Part shown: in pieces, positions 1 through 10,333 of the stretch
Layout: each line of letters starts with the position of its first letter
Position numbering within the stretch: position 1 is the first letter of the stretch
Assembly (NCBI GenBank): GCA_010015675.1
Contig: ML977007.1
Coordinates: forward strand, 276,016 to 340,015
From: Byssothecium circinans
Taxonomy: Eukaryota; Ascomycota; Dothideomycetes; Pleosporales; Massarinaceae
Direction of reading: 5' to 3'
DNA: 64,000 nucleotides
Made by a program: the position numbers and the translations under genes
Notes under the pieces: generated by a model
What the model saw: the letters and a program-made list of their open reading frames with translations, nothing else
The model's database searches: none
Told to the model about the DNA's origin: nothing

Positions 1-318
1 GTTGATAAAGCGTGTAACCCAGCTCTCGCTCACTGGCTCCTTAGCTATTGTTGACGCGAAATTTCGTATCATCTCTCTTGTAGGTGGCAAGTGGCGCGCT
101 GTGAGTCCTTGTATGTATTTAACAAGCTCTGCCTCTTGTTGTGGAGTAAGCTTTTGTTGCGTTGTTGCTTGAGTCGTTCGCGATGATTGGATCTGCTTAT
201 GCCGCCGCGATAGGGTAATACGGTTAACATGATAGTCTGCTGCAATTTTGGTATATGTAAAAGGTTCTCCTGGCTCTAGCGCTTCGATAGCTTCAATTGC
301 AGCCTCAATTGACCCCAT
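1..318 (-). mobile_element. Pogo/Fot1-type transposase, 5' part, cut by window edge
   Basis: Reading from an ATG at 318 towards position 1 gives 106 codons without a stop, so the gene continues off the left edge. The start (MGSIEAAIEAIEALEPGEP) is followed by a psq-type helix-turn-helix (YTKIAADYHVNRITLSRRHK) and a CENP-B-type DNA-binding segment (QQEAELVKYIQGL, then LPPTREMIRNFA and WVTRFIN). This order is characteristic of pogo/Fot1 transposases of the Tc1-mariner superfamily, which act in the nucleus and cut and paste at TA sites. The visible part is intact. The catalytic DDE region is outside the window, so activity cannot be judged. Upstream, at about 366-408, there are direct repeats of a GATCGTTGCG motif ending in GTGCACGGACACGT before TATA. 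These are probably the subterminal repeats and terminal inverted repeat, but the other end is not visible. Confidence 0.85.
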
Positions 319-610
319 AATGATTGAGTTATGACGCGTTCAAGTTTGAGTTGTTTTGGTGTTGCGCGATCGTTGCGCGAACATGATCGTTGCGTGCACG
401 GACACGTTATACAAGACGTGGTAAAAGCCCTCAGAACTTTCCCGCTCCGCAAGTCCACCCAGCGCATGAAAGAGCACGCTCATCTGTCTCCCATGTAGGC
501 ACCGTCTTTTTGAGAAGCTCAAAAGAAGCCGAGTTTCCATTCCCCCCTCACCGTCCCTGCCTTCCGAATCATCGTTCTGCATCTAAACATCGTCCATAAC
601 TTGGTCCGCA
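319..610. other. Gene-free stretch with the probable transposon end
   Basis: No supported gene. Positions 361-408 hold repeated GATCGTTGCG and GTTGCGCGA motifs that look like the end of the Fot1-type element. The rest is unremarkable flanking sequence. Confidence 0.5.
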
Positions 611-2264
611 TCATTCCCCCGTCCGCCCCTCTCCATCCTCCTCTCCATCCTCCTCTCCATCCTCCTCTCCATCCTCCTCTCCATCCTCCTCTCCATCCTC
701 CTCTCCATCCTCCTCTCCATCCTCCTCCCCATCATCCTCATCCTCCATATCATCGCTCGCCGGGTCGTCGGTGGAAAACACCTTGAGCCTCTGAAGAATT
801 GCTTCGCAGCCACTGAGATAGGCTTCAAAGTTGGAGTCACGTGTTTTGTACACGTGCGTGTACTGCGCCGTCAAAAAGCCGATCACCTCGTTTGCCCACA
901 ATTGAATCCCATCGCGATCTACCGCATTGACCAACTTTTCCATCACTGCCTTGAGGTCGAGATCGGTTCGGGGGGGGGCCGGCGATGGCCAGGAACTTCT
1001 CCGTCTCTGCTTGTGCAGCAGTCTGGATGTCCTTCATCTTTCGGATGTGAGTAGCGAGGAAAGCAGTAGCGAAGTTGCTGTCTTCCACTAACTCGTCAAT
1101 TGGAAAGTCGATGGAAGATTTTCCGCAGGAGACCTCGGCTGATGCGAGAGTATCGGAAAGCTCTTCACAGAGGTCTTGCTCTTTCAGTCCCTTTGAAGCC
1201 TTTCTAATCCAATCGACAATGACAAATCTCAAGTGCGCGTAAGGAATCTGCTTCTCGGTCTTGCGCATGGTCTGCGCCAATTGAAACACGGTTTGGGCGT
1301 CGTCATCGCACGCTTTACTCTTCTTAGAGCCGAAGTAGATGTCCTATAACCATGTTAGCTAGTATCACTTGTCAATTTTGAGGACTTCAAACTTGCCTCG
1401 ATGACCGGAACGGCGGCTTGCGCATCAATAATGCTGAAGGGACGAGATGTGTTAACTAGACGTGCCAAGATCGATGTGCTGTCTGGGCTGTCTTTGAGGT
1501 CAAGATCCAGTTCTTGCAAATAACCAATTGCTTGGTCAAGTGCTTCGACCGAGGAGCTTGTCCGGTGGTCTTGAAGGCAACGCCTAACCTTCAGGGCCAG
1601 GCTAAGTGGTGGAGGCGTCGGCATGATGTCAGTGTAGACGTTTGGTCGTGCTTTCTTGGACTGGGCTTCGAGACTGACTCTCTCGACGGCTTCGCGGACT
1701 AGCGTGAGCCAATCCCGTCGACGGTTGTGTTTCTGGGTCACAGAATCGACTCGGTATTCTGGAGCAAAGAATACGTCTCGGGCGTGGCACGGAATCGCCT
1801 CACAAACTCCGTTCTCGTTGGGGTTCGCCAACACAAACATGTTTGCCTGCGCGGAGGTTCGGCCCAAATCTACGACGACCCGTAGAATCTTCGACGTCGT
1901 AGGAATAGCCACGATACGTCCTTTGGCAATACACTCATCGACTGACTTCGGCTCCTTCTCGTTCTTGATCCTCTTCTTGGGCTCTGGTACCGACTTCCGT
2001 GTCCGCCGCCTTTTCCTCTTCAATGTCCAAGAGCCTGATCCCTACCCACAGGCCCTTTGGGAGACCTTGGGAGCCTGGGCCGCCAGGCAACTCTGCCAGC
2101 GAAGGGGTGAGGCCAGGACAAACAGTAACCTTGGATGGTCTCTTCGATCCCTGAAACTTTTGCGCCTTGAGGATTGTGTCGCCCGCTGGCTTTTCGGCAA
2201 CAGCGCAGGCTTTGAGGTCTAGTGACCAAAACCAACGCTTGTGCGACTGTATAACTGCAGTCAT
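611..2264 (-). CDS. Orphan protein with acidic EEDG-repeat tail; one-base frame break
   Basis: Not recognised. Proposed model: ATG at 2264, a weakly supported intron at 2042-2129 (GTTACT donor), an exon 2041-1397, an intron at 1344-1396, and a last exon 1343-611, about 500 aa. The second intron has a GC donor (GCAAGT), a GCTAACA branch-like site and a TATAG acceptor, and it joins in phase. The protein has a basic patch (KRKRRRTRKS, then PKKRIKNEKEPK) that looks like a nuclear localisation signal, a middle region without recognised motifs, and a C-terminal tail of eight EEDG repeats. The frame breaks in a run of nine C (minus strand) at 970-978: one C fewer would join the upstream frame ...FLAIAGPP to DLDLKAVMEKLV. 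This could be a sequencing slip, a polymorphism or a real inactivating mutation. It is divergent from the next gene. Confidence 0.5.
631..726. repeat. Eight perfect 12-bp tandem repeats (CTCCATCCTCCT)
   Basis: Eight identical 12-mers in a row. Read on the minus strand they encode the (EEDG)8 acidic tail of the orphan gene. Because the unit is a multiple of three, copy-number change would keep the reading frame. Confidence 0.97.
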
Positions 2265-2566
2265 AATGGTAATTTGTGGTCGCCAAATTAGGTGGTGCCG
2301 TCGATTTGCTCTCGAAGTATTGCTGGGGGGTGATCTTGCTGCAAGGTTGTAGGAAGACTTGTCGTCTAGAGAGAGAGAGAAAGGTTGCCAAGCAAGCAGT
2401 TGAAGTGATTCAACCAAGCCGGTGAAGCGAGAGAAGCAAGCAGGTGAAGTGAGAGAAGCAAACGGCAACCTGTAGGCCAGCCTGTCTTGGCGCAATGTCT
2501 CTTTGCCGTCTATTATTTCTGTCACACACTCCCTCACAACAAACATGGACCAATCTAAATCTCATC

Positions 2567-3275
2567 ATGAAAACCAAGCGCAAAGCCGACCCGAAGAAGA
2601 AACCAGCGCCAGCAAAGAAAGGGAAAGCTAAAGCCAGAGACAACAAGCCGATCACTCTGATTGAGCAGCTGGTCCAAGAGATACAGTCCCTCAAAACTTT
2701 GAGCGAAGTCGCATCAAGGAATCCGACCAGCTTATCGCTCGCGCAAATTGCGAAAGTCGAGGAGCAGAAAGTTCGAAAGAGAGTACGAGAGTGGTCAGCA
2801 ACGACACCGGCGTCCACCCCACGAAGAGAGATGATTACGGTTGAACAACGAAAGGCGACTCGCAGCCTCCATGACGCCAGAGGCGGCGGCTTTGAGGACC
2901 TCAACATGGATGAGGTGGACGAGGCCGCAAAGGTGTTCGAGTACGCGTTCATCAAACGGCACGAACCCGACAAGCCGGCTGCATGGAAACCGCACTCGTA
3001 CTATGTTATAGGCGACCGCGATGATGGTAATTATCTGCCACCTTTTGTATCGTTAACGATTGCTAATGATGATAGATTTCTTGTGGCGAAATTCTGCACG
3101 CCTCGGTCTGAGTGAGAAGGCCGAGCCGCTGAGAGAGAATGTCATTGAGGACAACAACAAGAACAACATCGATGACGACAACCTGCCCATTTTTCCAGAG
3201 GACATCCAAGATGGATCTACGAGAAGCTGCTCCGAGGTCGCGAGCCAAGAGAGGAAGATCGAGGATGAGACGTAA
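2567..3275 (+). CDS. Orphan basic protein, one intron
   Basis: Not recognised. Exons 2567-3026 and 3076-3275 are joined across a 49-nt intron with a GTAATT donor, a TGCTAATGA branch site and a GATAG acceptor; the junction restores the frame. I take the ATG at 2567 (MKTKRKADPKKK) because it opens a strongly basic, probably nuclear, N-terminus. An in-frame ATG at 2495 would add 24 less typical residues. The rest is charged with no recognised domain; the last exon is rich in Asp, Asn and Glu. It lies head-to-head with the acidic-tail gene, starts about 300 bp apart, so a shared promoter is possible. A solo LTR follows 48 bp after the stop. Confidence 0.55.
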
Positions 3276-3323
3276 GGTGGGGGTGAAGAGGGATCAGAAC
3301 GTCAGCGAGGATCAAGACAACAT

Positions 3324-3480
3324 TGTTGGACAGTAGAGACCCGAGAGCATGCGATGAGAAAGTGATGAATTGTGTCTGGAGCGGTGAAGCTCAGGAGAAG
3401 CGACTATATAGGCAGGAGCCAACGCTAGCCCGGAACGGCACTGAACCGTCCGGAATAGTCAAGTACTGTTCAGAACAACA
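3324..3480 (+). mobile_element. Solo LTR, copy 1 (157 bp) with 5-bp target duplication
   Basis: Begins TGTTGGACAG and ends GAACAACA. The flanks are AACAT at 3319-3323 and again at 3481-3485, a perfect 5-bp target-site duplication of the kind made by LTR-retrotransposon integrase. It contains a promoter-like CTATATAGGCAGGAG at about 3404-3418. A second copy of exactly the same length lies inverted at 62400-62556. No internal retrotransposon genes are beside it, so it is a solo LTR left by recombination. Confidence 0.88.
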
Positions 3481-3485
3481 AACAT

Positions 3486-3764
3486 CAAGGCGACATGACG
3501 GGGGACATTCTGGCCGATGTAGCGGCCTGAGGCCTGGTATTCTTGCAACTTTTATAGTCTATGTCTCCGAGTAATGCTTACATTGCTTTGAAACATAGGA
3601 AGATGTGATGACGGTTCGAACATGACAGAACTTTGCTCCCTTGCCCGAAACGTGTTGCCGCTATGAGATCCCATTGTCCATGTTGTATAAAGCGTATAGA
3701 CACAAATATCCCACGAAGCGTTCTTCTTTCCGTCCAGTCTCACTTGAGAGCCTCAAAAGGCCAT
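3486..3764. other. Gene-free stretch
   Basis: No supported gene or repeat between the solo LTR and the 3' end of the zinc-finger fragment. Only short reading frames without recognisable content. Confidence 0.5.
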
Positions 3765-4620
3765 TCATAGTTGCTCGGCATGCTCTTTCCGTATGTGCTT
3801 CACACCCAAACTCTTCTTCACGGACTCTCCACACAGCGGACAATCGACATGAGTGCCAGGCTGAGCCTCGAAAACTCTTTCGACTTCTTTGACACGAGAG
3901 TGAAACTCTCCGACTAGATGACGATCCAGCTTAGACCTGGTCCATGTTCGCGATCTATACTCTGCCGTCACGGTGTTGTCAAAGGCACATATGAGACATG
4001 TGAGGCCACTCGTCGGAACATCGTCCTGTGCGAACAAAGTTAGCGAACGATGCCTCGCGCCTGGCACTACTCACCATCAGCGTCCACTTTCTAATAAACG
4101 ACTTGCGTACTTCTTCAGAAGTTTCCCCCACTTCTCCGTCGCCCACCTGCTCAACCACGACATTTTGGGGCAGATGCTGCCACTGAAGTGGCTCAAGGCG
4201 ACTGTCATCGTCTGCCTGCTCGATAATGTCTACGTTCAGGCCGTCTTCGTCATCGTTCTCTCCCGCCTGGAGGCCCTCATCACCGTTGCCCAACTCCATG
4301 TCGGCCTGATTTGAGACTCTCAACCTTCCCTTTGTAGGCGCCGGTCCTTGCTGATCTCGTATTGGGGCTGGCAATGCATAGAGCCCGTGTGTGGATTTTG
4401 ACGCTCGTATCGTCTTATCGGCTACTGAGTCCTCTTTGGCCCGTATTTCGCGACAAACTTGCTCGCGGAGGCGTTTCCAGATCGCACTCTTGCCCGTTTT
4501 TCGTGCATGCAAATGGTCATTAAGTTCTTTCAACATTGCAGTTTCTCCAGCATTCATCAGGCCCTCGCGATAAAATTTGACCGCGCGTACATCACGCGAT
4601 TGAAACAATTCGCCGCACAC
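3765..4620 (-). pseudogene. C2H2-type zinc-finger protein fragment, 5' end missing
   Basis: Two exons, 4620-4075 and 4025-3765, are joined in phase across a 49-nt intron (GTGAGT...CACAG). The protein carries an N-terminal basic helical part, an acidic linker and two C-terminal zinc-binding candidates: CLIC at the start of the second exon followed by spaced His residues, and CPLC...HIRKEH near the end. The reading frame begins in CGELFQSRDV with a stop just upstream and no ATG in front, so the 5' part has been lost or lies in an exon I cannot see. The first internal ATG would remove about 20 residues. It may be the tail of a larger DNA-binding or recombinase-like protein, but the N-terminal evidence for that is absent. 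Confidence 0.5.
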
Positions 4621-5533
4621 CGAAAAAATTCAGCTCATATTTACCTACCCCTAATGAAGCCCTTTTAACCTCTTCTTACTCCTGCGTAAAAGAGCAGGCC
4701 TAGCTTTACAATCCTATATTTTGTTAAAGTTAAACGAGAGTGATTAACGTGTTAATTATTGTGGGTGGTCTTTAGTGAGAGAGTATTATGTGTGCGGGGA
4801 ATTCTTTCAACCGCGTGTATATCTTCGCATCTTCTGAAACCTTTGGACTACTAATCTCCACAAACCCCTCGCTTCTTCTATCAACACTGTTTCAGAGGTG
4901 GATTATATTAACTTACAAATGGTCTTTTCAACTTGGGGGGGTGGAAACTTTGCTTTCGGTGGGGAACGACCATCGAAATTGTAAGACTTCATCAGCTTAC
5001 GTTGCATTATCCTATTAATAGATGCTCCCAAGCCGAGATCTCACACGTTGCTTATGGTATTCAGGCTTTCCCATAAGTTTTGGAGGATATAAGGTAACCA
5101 ACCCTCATGTGGTACACCCATTGCCTGCTAATTGTTCCGTAGGTGCGACGTAGTGAGCATGGTTCGCTCATGGGCAGTTCTAAGTCCTTCCATAAAGCCT
5201 GCTTATAGTATAACTTAGTCCAAAGTTTGGAAGTTTTACAACACTTCTTCTCGCCTGTATTACTTAAAGTGTTGCCGGATTTCCGACACATGAACGTACA
5301 AGAGTACAACCACTGGGTGCTGAATATGTTCATGGAAAAGACAAGGAAGAGCCTTAAAGTAAAAGGGTTAATTATTCGACCATGGTATCAAGTACACAAT
5401 ACGGACAGTAAATGCTATGGCTCGGCTCTTTGTTGATTATGAGATTTAAAGTCTTCCGAGAACACAAAATGTCCCACATTAACTACACATCTACAAAACA
5501 ACGCTAATACAAGCTGCGCCATCTGTTACTACA
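4621..5533. other. Gene-free AT-rich stretch
   Basis: Only short reading frames of 60-90 codons with no recognisable content. Base composition is AT-rich, suggesting decayed sequence. No RNA gene or repeat recognised. Confidence 0.5.
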
Positions 5534-6535
5534 ATGGCACAAACGAGATCTATGACTACCTCAAGCATCCACGCTGAAGAACTCAAATACTATCTTCCGA
5601 TCACGGAATATCCAAGCATAGCACCCAGCGAAGGCGCCTGTTTATTTCTTGCTCTCCCTGCCAAACTCAGAAACCAGACTCGGGAATACGTTCTGACCGA
5701 ACCACGTGGCCTGTTCTCTCCCGTGCAGTCTTACCGGAATAGAACTGGAAGCTATATCTGTCACCACCTCAAAAAGTTGTCGCTTGCTTCGGACACGATG
5801 GTTCCTTGATGCATGCTGACCATGAGCCAAACAAGTTGCAATATATTTGTCGTGAAATGAGGTTTGACACGATCGGTATAAGTTTGAAGCTGAACTCTAT
5901 CACGCTTTTTTAGGCACATACAACCTCAAGATTGGTAGTATCAGCGTTCGAGCAATTCAACACGTTTTTGCGTGACTGCCAGGGCGCTGGGAAGTTCGTC
6001 CGCACGGTCAAGCTCGCTGGTTCTAGCATTGTAGGTAACTATAGTTCTACTGTTCTTCAGCTCTTCCCGAACGAAATGACACAGCCCATTCCCTCTCATA
6101 TTGCCGCCCTCTGCGCTAAGCATCCTAAGACAACAGTAAATGTTGAGATTCCAGGGTTGACCATCGATCACGGAAAAGTATTGAGCGATGACGAATACCC
6201 AAACAGAGACGACAGCGTTTATCATCACCAAGTTCCTTCGGGAAAAAGATATCCCCCCAGATAGGTTTGAGAAGAGATCGTCAAGTGTGCGCGTTGTTAT
6301 CTTTCGTAAGATTGAGAGCCTTTCTATGCTTTCTCGAGATTCTCATAAGAAGCTTGTGCAGGACCTGTACATTTGGAGAGTGCCGAACATGCGCTTCTTT
6401 CTTTCCCTAGAACCCATAGTTTACGATTACTACTGCTCTGCTTGCACGGACCCCGTATTTAGTGACCAGTGGCTCAAAGTATTCTTGATGACACACGCTG
6501 CCACTTTGTTTTCGGAGGAGGAGGCGGAATCCTAG
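5534..6535 (+). pseudogene. Broken 2EXR-like fungal protein gene
   Basis: The first reading frame from the ATG at 5534 contains LFLALPAKLRNQTREYVL, matching the LP-x-E-LRN-x-I-Y-x-x-VL signature at the start of many fungal 2EXR-type (small F-box-like) proteins. After about 5790 the matching protein continues in another frame (KLQYICREMRFDTIGISLK, the usual second block), meets an in-frame TAG at about 5911, resumes (VVSAFEQFNTFL) and shifts frame again near 6200 before ending at 6535. At least two frameshifts and one stop argue for a pseudogene. No intron with usable borders explains all the breaks. Confidence 0.6.
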
Positions 6536-7088
6536 ATTCTCAAGTTTAGAAAGTAAGAGAACGAGGGTCTAGAGATGAAGCTCATCTACTCTACTGCGTT
6601 GGTGTCAGGAAAGATTGTATATGGTAATGTCCAAGTCCGAAGCTTGTTCCGAATTGACTCAGGGAACATGACGGCTAATTAAAGCTGGGCAAATCGTACA
6701 ATGTGTTTTCCTCCCGAAGTTGGTAACGTCCGTCCACCCGTAACGGAACAAATTAGAGGTACTTTTATTTTAACACTATAGAACTTCTCTACGCGTCTTA
6801 AATTTTACTATATCTACCTTAAGTTACACGCTTAGACTATTCTTAAAGCGCTATAATCCTACCTATATAATAATTACGCCTGCGCGGACGCCTTACTATA
6901 TAATCCGCGAAGAGTGTTATTTGAAATAAAAATAAGCCTTATACGCTAGAAGGCTGATACTACGCTTACATTACTATCACAACTCCTTAGTAGTCTCTAT
7001 TAAAGCTAGAGAATCTAATAGTACTACTACGAAGTAATAATTAGCCGTAGGGTTGCTAGTAGCGCTTAAATTATTTAGGATCGCTACC
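6536..7088. other. Gene-free AT-rich stretch, probably RIP-altered
   Basis: From about 6745 to 7088 the sequence is very AT-rich with many TA and TAG/TAA trinucleotides and no reading frame. It looks like decayed transposon DNA. It starts with a terminal-repeat-like sequence at 6724 and has the hAT element inserted in it. Confidence 0.55.
6724..6744 (+). repeat. Terminal-inverted-repeat-like sequence, left copy
   Basis: TAACGTCCGTCCACCCGTAA plus C. Its reverse complement recurs at 11845-11865 with 20 of 21 bases the same. Both copies border AT-rich decayed sequence on the inner side. With TA as target site this would fit a Tc1-mariner-type element end. Confidence 0.65.
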
Positions 7089-7096
7089 CTAGTTAG
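7089..7096. repeat. hAT target-site duplication, left (CTAGTTAG)
   Basis: The 8-bp sequence CTAGTTAG is repeated exactly at 10148-10155, directly outside the two terminal inverted repeats. An 8-bp duplication is the hallmark of hAT integration. Confidence 0.85.
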
Positions 7097-10000
7097 CATA
7101 GTTGTCAACAATCAAGCCAATCCAAGCTGAGGCGTTAGCTTGGATTGCTCGTTTTTTGAGGGCGTCAGCTTGGATTGTTGGGGCTAACAAGCTGAGATCG
7201 TGAGCTTGATTGAGGCTTGATTGATAGGCTTGATAGCCTGTACTAGCGCTAGCCTTAGTGTTGAGTTTCGTCGTCCCAAGTCGCCAGCCCGCACAAAAGC
7301 TCCATATTGTCGTCGTCTGCTGCCTCCTCCTCCACTACCTCGTCGTCGCCTCCGAGGCCAGCTCTTTGCCACCGTCGTACGCACTGTATTGCCGCTAGAA
7401 GTTGAGGTCCTAGACGTCGTCGTCGCGGCTCTAAGAGGTCACCCAGCTCACTGAACAGGCGCTCACACTCACAGCTTGACGCTGGGATGGAGAGTACGTC
7501 AAGCGCAAGTTTACTGAGGCTAGGGTAGCAATCGCGCATGCTCACCTAGTATTTGATAGGGTTATCTGCGTGTTCTATACCTCTCTCGGCTGCTGGCTCG
7601 CTGCGCTTCCACCTCTTAAACTCGTCCTCGTCAGCGGTAAGGCTGCTGGCAGTACTAGGGTTGAGTATACTATCAATCGCGTCGTCTATATCGCTTGGGA
7701 TTACTGCCGACGGCCTTACCGCGCGCGGTGAGGTGTTGTACTGCGCCCAGAGCGCCTGAAAGCTAGCGTTACTGGCCTCGAGCTAGTCGGGCTTCTTAGC
7801 CCACGCCTTATCGTAGTAGTACTTGTACATTGGATGGAGTATTATAGCAGCGTAGTACGCGGGTGAGTCGTCTAGCTTAGAGTAGTAGTCATCAGCCTTC
7901 TGCCAAGCTGCGCGCAAGTTAATTGTAATGTGATCCTTAGGCGACTCATCGTGCTCATTGTAGTTAACCGCCTCGTACGCGTTGACGCGCTGCTCGTAGT
8001 AGGTAAGGAGGTATTCAAATATTGGAATTATCTTAGCAATAGCCCCAAAGCTGCCGCTTTTGCCGCGCCCTTCAAGGCGCTTTGTAGTAGTCTTGAGCGG
8101 TTTCAATATGTCCATGTACTCTGTAATTACTACCCAATTAGCACCTGTAAGGCCGTCTGATCGCATCCATGGCTGCGCAACTGGCAGCTTATTGCCGCGA
8201 CTTTGCACAAACGTGTCCTCCCTTTGCACCCGCTGTATATGGTGAGTAGCGTAGGCGTTGACTGCAAACTATAGCTTTACAGCACGCTCAAAGCATAAGT
8301 AGTACGAGTTCCACCGCGTAACGACGGGTTTAACAGGCTTAAGGATCTTGCGATCGTCAGCTAACGCGCTAGACGGCAGCTCAGTGTGGGCGAGGCGCTG
8401 GAAGTCCTCAAAGAGCTTATGCTGTTACGGCGTTTTAATATAGTTCATGATACTGAGCAGTACGCCGAGTGGGCCTACGCCCCTCCACTCCGCTATGAAG
8501 TCGTGCTCGTTGGTGAGCTCTTGTACGTCATTGTCAAATAAGGCGGCGCTGCCCTTGCCCTAGAGGAGCGTCTGGCTGATAAGGTTAAGCGTGTGAGGTC
8601 CGCAGCGGAGGCGCCGGTAGGTAACATTGAAACCATACTCTTAAGCTAATATTGCAATAGTACTGTCATTATTAGTAGCGTTATCAAGCACGAAGTAACC
8701 AATTAACTGCGACGTGATCTTAAAGTCCTGCAGCGTTTTTATGACGACCTCGGCCATCCTCTCGCCACTGTGAGCGCCTGTTAGCTGGGGCAGCGCTATA
8801 GGTAAGTCCTGCAGGTCGCCTCTGCTGTTAACAAAGTGCGCAATAACGCCTAGAAAGCCACGCTTGCCGCCCTTTGTCGTCCATCCATCAAAGCTAAGGT
8901 GTACTTTGCTGAGCGCCTGTAATAGTTGCAAGATAACGCGCGGCTTTAGGTGCTTGTACAAGCGCGCAACGTACTGGGAGACGCTTACATGAGACGTCCA
9001 AAGCGCTCGTTCTGCTAGTGGGTTGGAAGCTTTAAGGAGGCGTCAAAAAGCTGGTGTTTCAAACTTAGAGAGAGGGTGATTGTTCTCAACAAGCCAGCTA
9101 ACAGCTGCCAGCCGGAAGCGCTGGGTATTGAAGCCAGCGAGCTCGTTAGCCACCTTCTGCGACACGCTGTTGTTGCCGTCTTTGAGCAGGCGTTATAGCC
9201 AGGTAGGTTTTGCAGCGACGGCCGACTTGCTGTAGCCATGGCCGCGCTTGGGCAGCTCTAAGTGTCGCTGCGCTGACGACGTTGAGAGCGTCGTCTCATA
9301 TATCCCGACGCCAGTATCTGTGTACTTATGCTCGTAGCAGTGACAGCACACGAAGTATAGCTTACTTAGGTCCTTCAGCAGCGCAACGCGGTAGCCATAG
9401 CGATAGATCCAGCTCTTGCGCGACTTCTACAACGAGAGCGGCTTCATATACTTGCGTAAACGCCCCCAATCAATTCCCTTAAAGTCGTCCATAAGGCTCG
9501 CGTCCAGCGCCTCTTGCAAGGTCTCATTATCTAGGGTTGCTGCCGACGAGGCTGCTGTTACCCTCTCGCTACCCTCGGTAGGCGCGACGATAGCGTCTTC
9601 AGGCCGCAACTCGCGTAGTTGCGACTCAAAAGTTAAAGCCTGGGACGCCTCTACGAGACCTCTGCGAGGCGACAGACGCGACGGCGATGGCGATAGCTGA
9701 CTATCAACGGCTATAGGCTGGCTGACAGTGCCGCGGGCAGTGGAGGATTTGACGCGTTTCTTCGGGCGAGTAAGGTTATCAGAGGCGCGTTTCGTAGGAG
9801 GCATGGCGGTGGCAATACGATAAGGGCGACGGGAGCAAAAAAAATAACGCGATAGTGGGTTGTTTAGGTGGCTGGTAGAGGGAGTATAGTGTTGCAGAAG
9901 TTAGGCTGATTACGTACTAGTACTGCGACGACTACAACACCAAAAACCTATCGTAAGATCGCTCCTGCTGCAAAACGAGCAGCCTCACGCGCTACCTTAA

Positions 10001-10147
10001 TCAAGCCCATCAAGCTAAACAATCAAGCTGACCCTCCTCAGCTTGGATTGCTAAAAAATTAGTATAGGCGAGCTTGACTTGATGGGATTGATAGTTATCA
10101 AGCTATCAATCAAGCGCTTGCAAGCCGCTTGATTGTTGACAAGTCTG
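7097..10147 (-). mobile_element. hAT-family DNA transposon, complete ends, decayed
   Basis: A 3051-bp element bounded by a 21-bp terminal inverted repeat: the left end begins CATAGTTGTCAACAATCAAG and the right end, read inward, CAGACTTGTCAACAATCAAG, with two mismatches. CTAGTTAG is duplicated on both sides. Subterminal regions carry several copies of AATCCAAGCTGA and of the palindromic motif ATCAAGC. The transposase frame is on the minus strand (9804-7255). Insertion is into AT-rich decayed sequence, so this element is younger than its host sequence. Confidence 0.9.
7255..9804 (-). pseudogene. hAT transposase with nine in-frame stops and no frameshift
   Basis: One reading frame of 849 codons runs from the ATG at 9804 to a TAA at 7255. 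It is broken by nine stops at about 9427, 9193, 9043, 8641, 8560, 8425, 8269, 7783 and 7546. The stops are TAG, TAA or TGA, each reachable from CAG, CAA, CGA or TGG by a single C-to-T or G-to-A change. Visible parts in order: basic N-terminus (KRASDNLTRPKKRVK); a possible BED-type region; the catalytic-core segment LSFDGWTTKGGKRGFLGV; a DNATNNDSTI segment; and the C-terminal hAT dimerisation block (LSIPASSCECERLFSELGDLL). The absence of indels with only transition-type stops is the signature expected of RIP. Confidence 0.9.
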
Positions 10148-10155
10148 CTAGTTAG
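10148..10155. repeat. hAT target-site duplication, right (CTAGTTAG)
   Basis: Exact repeat of 7089-7096, just outside the right terminal inverted repeat. Confidence 0.85.
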
Positions 10156-10333
10156 TACCTCTAATTAGAGCGATTGCTAATTCTAGCTAGCAGAGCTGAC
10201 GGCAGGTGAGCTAGCTGTGGTTGCGTAGAAGGAGGTGGACAAATGCATGGGGTTTGCTCGCAAGGTCAGATACAGCGGGCAAGAATCCCAAGGGTAAATA
10301 TGTGTACCCGATGCTTGAGATCTCTTGCACACT

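Noticed and set aside
601..786. Pro/His-rich plus-strand frame over the 12-bp repeats
   Set aside because: It is the complement of the acidic (EEDG)n coding repeat and has no other content.
3605..3625. GGTTCGAA resembling a tRNA T-loop
   Set aside because: No matching acceptor, D or anticodon stems could be folded around it; no tRNA gene was found in the window.
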